A stretch of 13,765 nucleotides of DNA. It comes from Thermodesulfobacteriales bacterium (GTDB taxonomy: Bacteria; Desulfobacterota_D; UBA1144; Nemesobacterales; UBA2774). The notes beneath the pieces are model-generated. The model did no database searches, was not told where the DNA came from, and saw only the letters and a program-made list of their open reading frames with translations. Where the stretch lies: the NCBI GenBank assembly GCA_004525335.1, contig SPCL01000051.1, positions 1-13,765 of the forward strand. The letters are read 5' to 3'. This document shows, in pieces, positions 1 to 5,390 of the stretch; position 1 is the first letter of the stretch; each line of letters starts with the position of its first letter. Made by a program: the position numbers and the translations under genes.

Positions 1-1
1 C

Positions 2-544
2 CCTAAGGCAGCCAAAGAGCTGGTTAAAAATGTTGAGAAAAAGTTTGGACGGATTGACGCTTTAATAAACTGCGCAGGGCCATATCATAGAACTAATATT
101 CTAAAAGAAACCCCTGAGGGGTGGAACCGTATGTTTGATAACAACCTCCATCCGGTGTTTTACCTCACTCAAGCCGTATCAATTGGCATGATGGAGCGTG
201 AATCTGGTCGGATTATCAACTTCAGCATGGCTAATGCTGATAAAATGATGGCTCAGACAGAGGTAACAGCCCATTACATCGCCAAAGCGGGCGTGCTAAT
301 GCTGACACGTGCTTTTGCTAGGCAGTTAGCGGCTCATGGGATTACTGTAAACGCAATATCTCCTGGATTTATTGATTCCGGAAGCGCACCAGAGGAAGAG
401 CTTCAAGATATGCTAAAGAGAATTCCAGCTGGTTATATAGGAAGCCCTAAAGATGCCGTAGTCGCTGCGCTATATTTGCTATCCGATGAAGCCGCATATG
501 TGAATGGATCAAATATTATTCTTAGCGGCGGCTGGGGACTGTAG
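2..544 (+). CDS. Short-chain dehydrogenase/reductase (SDR), 5'-truncated by the window edge
   Basis: C-terminal about 180 residues of a classical SDR, an NAD(P)-dependent oxidoreductase with a Rossmann fold. The reading frame is open to the window edge, so the real start and the TGxxxGxG cofactor motif lie outside. Counting from the first visible codon, the NNAG-type motif is NCAG (residues 23-26), followed by the Asn of alpha-E (DNN, 46-48), a Ser after beta-5 (FSMAN, about 75) and the VNAISPG motif after the active-site helix. The family pattern is YxxxKAG. Here the helix reads HYIAKAGV, so the residue four before the Lys is His91, with a Tyr at the next position. This may be a non-canonical or impaired enzyme. 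The sequence flavour resembles FabG/pteridine-reductase-like SDRs, but the substrate cannot be told. The next gene follows after 64 bases on the same strand. Confidence 0.9.
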   Translation, partial: PKAAKELVKNVEKKFGRIDALINCAGPYHRTNILKETPEGWNRMFDNNLHPVFYLTQAVSIGMMERESGRIINFSMANADKMMAQTEVTAHYIAKAGVLMLTRAFARQLAAHGITVNAISPGFIDSGSAPEEELQDMLKRIPAGYIGSPKDAVVAALYLLSDEAAYVNGSNIILSGGWGL

Positions 545-608
545 CAGGGGCTTAAATGTTAATTTAGTTGGCAAGTTATGCACGTCTTAGTTATACTGAA
601 TTCCCATT

Positions 609-1637
609 ATGAATATAAAACTACTAAAACTACTTTGTGAAACACCAGGGCTTCCGGGTGCTGAAGAACCTGTCAAAAAAATAATAAAAAAAGAGTTTGA
701 AAAACTTACCAAAGAGGTATCAGAAGACGCTCTAGGGAACATCATTGCCCATATCCCGGGAAAAGGCCCCAAACTTGTGCTTGATGCACACACCGATGAA
801 GTGGGCTTTATGGTCAACCACATAGATAAGAGAGGGTTCGTAAGAGTTACATCACTAGGGGGAATGGATCCGCGCGTATTCTACGGGCAGAGATTAATTA
901 TCTACGGTAAAAAACCTCTTGTTGGAATGGTCGGCGCTGTGCCGCCCCATATAAGTAAGAGCGGAAATAATAAAGAAGTCCCAGAGATTGAGGATTGTGT
1001 TGTGGACTTGGGCCTTAGGGCTGATAAAGTTCACAAACTGGTTAGCATTGGGGATGTTGTGTCGTTTTACCCCCCTTTTGAAGAGACAGAGGACGCTATT
1101 ATCTCAAAAGCCATTGATGACAGGGTTGGATTATTTGTAATGTTAGAGGCACTCAGAAAAAAACCTAAGCTTGGTTGTGATCTATATCTTACAGCTACCG
1201 TGCAAGAAGAAGCGGGGTTAAGAGGGGCCCACGTCATAGTTCCAGTGATTGAGCCTGATTTTGTGATAGCTCTTGAGGGAACTGTTGCCATGGACTTGCC
1301 GGGGATTGCTGAGAATAAGACGCTTGCTAATGTAGAAAAAGGTCCTGAGATAAGGCTTTTAGACAGGTTTCTAGTAGCACACAGGCCGTTTAGCTACTTT
1401 ATTATGGATATTGCTAAGAAAAAGAAAATACCTTATCAAGTTACCGTTAAAAATGCCGGCAGCACAAATGCCACTGCTATGCAGGTTACAGGAAAAGGAA
1501 GCCGAGCTGCAGTTGTTTCCGTGCCAACACGCTATCTTCACAGCCCAAGCAGTCTAGCTTATAAATCTGATATTGAAGATACTATAAAACTCATTTACCA
1601 TGTTATAGAAGGTCTTAAAGATTTCAAGATACAATAA
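609..1637 (+). CDS. M42 family zinc metallopeptidase (aminopeptidase, TET/YsdC type)
   Basis: 342 residues, the normal length for M42 (glutamyl aminopeptidase/deblocking aminopeptidase) enzymes, which form large cytosolic assemblies that trim N-terminal residues from peptides. The two-metal site is visible: His61 and Asp63 in LDAHTDEVGF, Asp170/171 in AIDDRVG, the catalytic and ligand Glu pair 200-201 in VQEEAGLRGA, Glu223 in ALEGT, and His311 in RYLHSPSS. The PA-fold insertion domain lies roughly at residues 70-160. Where many characterised members have Asp as ligand (IxxDVT), this protein has Glu223, a conservative change. The ATG at 609 is the first start after an in-frame TGA at 597-599. 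No clear Shine-Dalgarno is seen. Older annotation may call this family endoglucanase or cellulase M; peptidase is the better call. Confidence 0.93.
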   Translation: MNIKLLKLLCETPGLPGAEEPVKKIIKKEFEKLTKEVSEDALGNIIAHIPGKGPKLVLDAHTDEVGFMVNHIDKRGFVRVTSLGGMDPRVFYGQRLIIYGKKPLVGMVGAVPPHISKSGNNKEVPEIEDCVVDLGLRADKVHKLVSIGDVVSFYPPFEETEDAIISKAIDDRVGLFVMLEALRKKPKLGCDLYLTATVQEEAGLRGAHVIVPVIEPDFVIALEGTVAMDLPGIAENKTLANVEKGPEIRLLDRFLVAHRPFSYFIMDIAKKKKIPYQVTVKNAGSTNATAMQVTGKGSRAAVVSVPTRYLHSPSSLAYKSDIEDTIKLIYHVIEGLKDFKIQ

Positions 1638-1683
1638 GTAGCGTTATTAGAAGAAGTAGCGATTTTCTAAAAAAGCCGGCAAT

Positions 1684-2475
1684 ATGCTAAACAAAGCGTA
1701 CGCACCCTTATTTTTTTTGCTTCTATCTTTCCTCCTCTTTCCAGGTGTAAGTAATTCTGAAGTATATTCTGATACGATAATAACTAGTAGTTTAGATACA
1801 CCTGATCTAGAAGATGCTAGAGGTGTGCTTATTAATTATCATAAAGATTCCAACAGCATAGATAAAACTATTGAAATTATTGATGTGATATTAAAGCAAG
1901 AACCAGAAAATGTTGAAGCCCTTAATTTCCTATCTAGAGTTTGGCTTACTTATGGGTATGCAAAAGCTCGAAGCAAGGATGAGATGATTGCTTCTTTTGA
2001 AAAAGGTCTTGAGGTGTCAAAGAAAGCTGTTGAAATAGCTCCTAACGATCCTGATACGCACTTTTATTACGTTGCCAATCTTGCGTCACTTGGGGAAGTA
2101 AAAGGAGTTTTGAATTCTCTCTTTATGTTGCCTGAGGTAAGAAAGGAGCTCGATACTATTTTAGAGCTAGATCCTAACCACGCCTATGGACTAGCGATGA
2201 ACGGTGCGTTGTATTATTTTCTTCCTGGTCTCTTAGGTGGTGATATTCAGATATCAGAGATATATATTAGGAGATCTCTGAGTTTAGATCCCCACATGTC
2301 TTCAGCTAAGTTCTATCTGGCCTTAAATTTGAGAAAACAAAAAAGATACGACGAGGCAATTGAGGTTTTGTTTGATCTTGTTAATGATAAAGAACCTTCT
2401 TTTTATCCTGATTGGTATTTGAATAGAAAGTATGCAATCGTACTTATATCTAAAATAAGAGAAGAAAAAAAATAG
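1684..2475 (+). CDS. Exported TPR-repeat protein, similar to TRAP-transporter TatT-like proteins
   Basis: 263 residues. The N-terminus (residues 1-25) is a signal peptide: a Lys near the start, a Phe/Leu-rich core at 9-20, and a probable signal peptidase I site after SNS at about residue 25. There is no lipobox Cys. The rest is helical with degenerate TPR units: about 70-95, 103-137 (ending EIAPNDPDTHFYY), 155-185 (ELDPNHAYGLAMNG) and 193-225 (SLDPHMSSAKFYLAL, then RYDEAIEVL). The LPGLLGGD stretch near 180-187 is typical of TatT/RMDN-like periplasmic TPR proteins, which bind partner proteins or cargo. No TRAP transporter genes (dctP/Q/M) are visible here, so a transporter role is not supported by context. 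ATG 1684 is the first start after an in-frame TAG at 1657. The ribosome-binding site is weak. It sits 46 bases after the M42 gene. Confidence 0.8.
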   Translation: MLNKAYAPLFFLLLSFLLFPGVSNSEVYSDTIITSSLDTPDLEDARGVLINYHKDSNSIDKTIEIIDVILKQEPENVEALNFLSRVWLTYGYAKARSKDEMIASFEKGLEVSKKAVEIAPNDPDTHFYYVANLASLGEVKGVLNSLFMLPEVRKELDTILELDPNHAYGLAMNGALYYFLPGLLGGDIQISEIYIRRSLSLDPHMSSAKFYLALNLRKQKRYDEAIEVLFDLVNDKEPSFYPDWYLNRKYAIVLISKIREEKK

Positions 2476-2527
2476 TGGTTTTACTTTTTGACCATTCTCG
2501 ATAATATAGCATACTGAGGATTAATAA

Positions 2528-2881
2528 ATGTATATAGATGACCTAATAGCTGTTTTTGAACAATCTGTTACCAACTATTCCAAGCTAAATACATCTGAAG
2601 TTTTAGATTCCTTAAGAAACAGCATAGAGGCTAAAAAATACGATCTTCAAGATCAGGGTTTGATTGAAGCAATTTTAAGAGAGGATAAAAAAGATATTGT
2701 TGAATCTCTTGTTGATACCCTTGAAGAAAGGACTTCTAAACTTGAGGGTGATCAATTGGATAAGTTTCTTAATAGTGAAGAGATAAAAAAAGAGGCGATA
2801 AATGTCTTTATCACCTCTTTAGAACATTTGATTAATTATTATTATAACAATGTGATCGGCAAGCATTTCTCAAGCTCTTAA
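2528..2881 (+). CDS. Small acidic helical protein of unknown function
   Basis: 117 residues that I do not recognise. It is rich in Asp, Glu, Lys, Leu and Ile with little Gly or Pro, no Cys, no signal peptide and no membrane segment, so it is predicted cytosolic and almost entirely alpha-helical. Segments such as ILREDKKDIVESLVDTLEER (about 45-67) have amphipathic, coiled-coil-like spacing, and a Tyr-rich patch (INYYYNN) lies near the C-terminus. The start is well supported: GAGGA at 2516-2520, seven bases before the ATG. It is the last gene of the plus-strand group and ends only 11 bases from the convergent stop codon of gltA. Its 3' coding region contains a strong hairpin (2789-2820) that looks like the gltA terminator, which constrains codons for KKEAINVFITSL. 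It is a real gene by RBS and composition, but its function is unknown. Confidence 0.7.
   Translation: MYIDDLIAVFEQSVTNYSKLNTSEVLDSLRNSIEAKKYDLQDQGLIEAILREDKKDIVESLVDTLEERTSKLEGDQLDKFLNSEEIKKEAINVFITSLEHLINYYYNNVIGKHFSSS
2785..2820 (-). terminator. Rho-independent terminator for gltA, inside the convergent gene
   Basis: Read on the minus strand, AAAGAGGTGATAAA pairs with TTTATCGCCTCTTT around a four-base loop (14 pairs, one C/A mismatch). The second arm runs straight into a U-tract, complementary to seven As at 2785-2791. This is a canonical intrinsic terminator about 70-110 bases past the gltA stop codon. It lies wholly within the coding sequence of the 117-residue gene on the plus strand. 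On the plus strand the hairpin has only three Ts after it, so it is likely weaker in that direction. Confidence 0.72.
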
Positions 2882-2892
2882 CCAACCAATTA

Positions 2893-4194
2893 TTATTTTC
2901 TTTTACTCATTGGAACATATTTTAAGTTCTTATCGCCAAGATAAACCTGCCTTGGGCGGGCAATTCTTCTCTCTGGATCTAGAAGAAGCTCTTTCCACTG
3001 GGCTAACCATCCTGGAGTACGACCAATTGCGAATAGCACGGTAAACATTTCGGTTGGAATTCCCATGCTCTGATAAATGAGTCCTGAATAGAAATCTACG
3101 TTTGGATAGAGTTTGCGTTTTACGAAGTACTCATCTTCAAGTGCAATTCTTTCAAGCTCAAGGGCAATATCCAAGTATGGGTTTTTACCTGTTACCTGAA
3201 ATACATCGTGAGCGATATCTTTGATTATTGTAGCTCTTGGATCATAGGATTTATAAACTCTATGTCCAAATCCCATAAGTCTAAATTCGCCGTTTTTGGC
3301 TGCTTTGATTGCTTTTGGAATATTATCTTTATGTCCGATCTCAGCTAACATCTGAAGAACACCTTCGTTGGCTCCGCCGTGAAGAGGTCCGTATAGAGCT
3401 GCAATACTTGCAGCTGTTGTAGAGTATGGATCAGGATGTGAGCTTCCTACATTACGCATTGCGCTTGTGCTGCAGTTCTGCTCATGATCTGCGTGCAGAA
3501 TAAGTAGAACGTCAATTGCTTTTTCTATAATGGGGTCTGGCTTATACTTAAGCTCTGTCATTTTATACAGCATGTTAAGGAAATTACCTGCGTAGCTTAA
3601 GTCGTTATCAGGATAAGAGTAAGGCATACCTTTTGAGTACCTATAGGCGAAAGCTGCCAGAGTCGGCATCTTGGCTATAAGTCGATGAATCTGTATGTCT
3701 CTAATATCTTGATTGAAAATATCTTTTGACTCGGGATAAAATGTTGATAGGGCCGCAACTGTACTCATCAACATTCCCATTGGATGCGCATCATATCTGA
3801 AGCCGTCCATGAACTCCTTAATATTCTCATGAATCATAGTGTGGTTCATGATATTAGATTCAAAAGTATTGAACTCTTTCTTGTTAGGAAGTTTTCCATT
3901 TAGTAACAGGTATGAAACTTCGAGGAAGTTGCTTTTTTTGGCAAGGACATCGATCGGATAGCCGCGGTACATTAGCTCTCCTTTGTCGCCGTCAATAAAA
4001 GTAACCCTACTGGTACAAGAAGCTGTATTACTATAAGCCGGATCATAGCTCATCATTCCAAAGTCGCTGTTCTTAACTTTGATCTGCCTCAGATCCATCG
4101 CTTTGATTGTGTCGTTCTCGATAGGGAGATCGTACTGTTTCCCTGTCCTATTATCTGTAATGCTTAAGGTGTTGTTAGCCTTAGACTTAGCCAC
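2893..4194 (-). CDS. gltA: Citrate synthase (type II)
   Basis: 433 residues, close to the 427 of the E. coli hexameric enzyme. It condenses acetyl-CoA and oxaloacetate to citrate at the entry of the TCA cycle, in the cytosol. The catalytic triad is present: His272 in GPLHGGANE, His311 in GFGHRVYKSYDPRA and Asp367 in YPNVDFYSG. Substrate-contacting residues are also seen (His234 in LHADHEQNCSTS; Arg320; Arg392 in IGRTPGWLAQW). The N-terminal small domain typical of the Gram-negative type (residues 1-50) is kept. The start is GTG, fixed by a very strong AAGGAGGA six bases upstream. It is 228 bases after the M50 gene on the same strand, so it likely has its own promoter; the gap carries several symmetric elements. 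It converges on the 117-residue gene with an 11-base gap. Confidence 0.98.
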   Translation of the reverse strand: MAKSKANNTLSITDNRTGKQYDLPIENDTIKAMDLRQIKVKNSDFGMMSYDPAYSNTASCTSRVTFIDGDKGELMYRGYPIDVLAKKSNFLEVSYLLLNGKLPNKKEFNTFESNIMNHTMIHENIKEFMDGFRYDAHPMGMLMSTVAALSTFYPESKDIFNQDIRDIQIHRLIAKMPTLAAFAYRYSKGMPYSYPDNDLSYAGNFLNMLYKMTELKYKPDPIIEKAIDVLLILHADHEQNCSTSAMRNVGSSHPDPYSTTAASIAALYGPLHGGANEGVLQMLAEIGHKDNIPKAIKAAKNGEFRLMGFGHRVYKSYDPRATIIKDIAHDVFQVTGKNPYLDIALELERIALEDEYFVKRKLYPNVDFYSGLIYQSMGIPTEMFTVLFAIGRTPGWLAQWKELLLDPERRIARPRQVYLGDKNLKYVPMSKRK

Positions 4195-4200
4195 GATATT

Positions 4201-4208
4201 TCCTCCTT
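4201..4208 (-). promoter_or_regulatory. Strong Shine-Dalgarno fixing the GTG start of gltA
   Basis: The minus strand reads AAGGAGGA, then six bases, then GTG (4194-4192). It is the strongest ribosome-binding site in the window and settles the choice of GTG over any internal ATG. Confidence 0.9.
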
Positions 4209-4275
4209 CTTACAGTTAACCTACTGCAATTTAAATTGAGTTTGCTTTATTTTATAAACGTTGTTTTAGGATTAA

Positions 4276-4309
4276 GGTTCGAAAAAACCCCGATTAGATA
4301 TTTCGAACC
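4276..4309. repeat. Inverted repeat upstream of gltA (GGTTCGAAA / TTTCGAACC)
   Basis: Perfect nine-base arms, GGTTCGAAA at 4276-4284 and TTTCGAACC at 4301-4309, are separated by 16 bases. It lies about 82-115 bases before the gltA start, next to an AT-rich stretch (TATAAAAT on the minus strand at 4249-4256) that may be a promoter -10 region, although no good -35 is seen. It could be an operator dyad or an RNA stem in the gltA leader. Function is inferred only from position. Confidence 0.5.
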
Positions 4310-4331
4310 ACAAAAAGGTACCCAAGTTTTC

Positions 4332-4357
4332 AGTTTTTTCAAATATTTGAAAAAACT
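4332..4357. repeat. 26-base perfect palindrome, AT-rich
   Basis: The sequence is self-complementary with no loop: AGTTTTTTCAAAT followed by ATTTGAAAAAACT. It lies between the M50 gene and gltA. A run of five Ts (4357-4361) follows on the plus strand, but no U-tract follows on the minus strand, which is the strand both flanking genes use. That makes an intrinsic terminator for the M50 gene unlikely. A protein-binding dyad or cruciform-prone site upstream of gltA is an alternative. Confidence 0.5.
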
Positions 4358-4364
4358 TTTTATT

Positions 4365-4394
4365 CAACTTATCTTACCGCCACAACTTATCTTA
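4365..4394. repeat. Two tandem copies of CAACTTATCTTA, 18-base period
   Basis: Identical 12-base copies at 4365-4376 and 4383-4394 are separated by CCGCCA. On the minus strand this reads TAAGATAAGTTG twice. The core CTTATCTTA occurs again at 7763-7771, just upstream of the predicted ptsP -35 box. The copies could be binding sites for a shared regulator of gltA and ptsP; this rests on sequence repetition alone. Confidence 0.45.
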
Positions 4395-4422
4395 AAAATT
4401 CTTTTATGATTGCAATATGTCA

Positions 4423-5328
4423 CTATACAATTTTTATAGGGACAGGTGTAAAGCATCCTATAAATATGAGTAGTGATACTAATCCTAAAATTTTTCTCTT
4501 CAAACTTAGGTCCGTCTCTTCGTACATTGTCGGAGGATGCTTTGTCCCCATAAATGTGAGGAGCACTGCCCAAAGAATCCACCCCGGCCACCCTTCAAAT
4601 ATTGGAACGCTCTCTGAGAACCAGCTAAATCCGCTTCCTAATAAATCATTGCCAATTTCAAGTAGGAATTCAGTTCCTATGCCGAAAATTATAAGCAGCG
4701 CAATCATGGCAAGAGATATGTAACGATGAATCCTTTTAGAAAATAATGCATACGTTATATGCCCGCCGTCAAGCTGCCCTGAGGGGATTAAATTAAGCGC
4801 TGTTACAAAAAGTCCTACCCACCCCGCAAATGCAACCGGATGGACAAAAAGATCATAGCCTTCCGGCATCGGTCCATAGAAAATGTCTGAAAAAATATGC
4901 ATAATGATTGGAGTACCTAATACTAATCCCCCTCCTTCAATATGATCTGACATTTTTACGATAGTTGAAAGCTTTATTCCAATTATTAAAACGGGCACTG
5001 TGGCTATGATTCCGGCAAGAGGACCGGCAATGCCTATATCAAAGAGCGCTCTTTTTGTAGATATTGGGGATTTTATTTTAATAAACGCCCCGAAGGTGCC
5101 GATTGGGGAGATAATAGGAGGTGCAGGAATAAAGTATGGAGGTGTTATATCCACCCCGTATTTTTTCCCATAGTAATAGTGAACCATTTCGTGGGACCCT
5201 AAAATAAACAATAGGGCCACTGAAAATGATACAGCACTAATAATATCCCCACCAAAGGAGAGCCCTGTAATAAAAGTTGTGGCAACAGTCAATAAAAATA
5301 GAATTATGTGGATTTTAGTCAGTTTCAT
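4423..5328 (-). CDS. M50 family membrane zinc metalloprotease (site-2 protease-like)
   Basis: 301 residues, very hydrophobic, with about six to eight membrane segments starting at 7-24 and 30-45. The zinc motif HEMVH (His46, Glu47, His50) lies in the second segment and continues as HYYYGKKYGVD, followed by PPYFIPAPPIISPIGTFGAF, a block typical of the S2P-M50-like group that includes plant EGY proteins. The third metal ligand is Asp187 in ALNLIPSGQLDGGH, the NPxxDG-type motif, so the active site looks complete. Such enzymes cleave membrane proteins within the bilayer; the substrate here is unknown. There is no PDZ domain, unlike RseP. The ATG at 5328 has an in-frame TAA 12 bases upstream and no clear Shine-Dalgarno. 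It lies 62 bases after ptsP on the same strand and could be co-transcribed with it. Confidence 0.9.
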   Translation of the reverse strand: MKLTKIHIILFLLTVATTFITGLSFGGDIISAVSFSVALLFILGSHEMVHYYYGKKYGVDITPPYFIPAPPIISPIGTFGAFIKIKSPISTKRALFDIGIAGPLAGIIATVPVLIIGIKLSTIVKMSDHIEGGGLVLGTPIIMHIFSDIFYGPMPEGYDLFVHPVAFAGWVGLFVTALNLIPSGQLDGGHITYALFSKRIHRYISLAMIALLIIFGIGTEFLLEIGNDLLGSGFSWFSESVPIFEGWPGWILWAVLLTFMGTKHPPTMYEETDLSLKRKILGLVSLLIFIGCFTPVPIKIV

Positions 5329-5390
5329 CGGCAGGGTTTAAAAAATACCTAAATACTATTAAAAGGAAAGAAGTAATAATAGTAAAGTTA

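Noticed and set aside
4276..4311. GGTTCGAA sequences resembling the T-arm of a tRNA, on both strands
   Set aside because: No acceptor stem, anticodon arm or CCA-compatible end can be built around either copy; the similarity comes from the inverted repeat.
4332..4361. Palindrome plus T-run as an intrinsic terminator
   Set aside because: The T-run follows on the plus strand only, while both neighbouring genes are on the minus strand, and the stem is nearly all A/T pairs.
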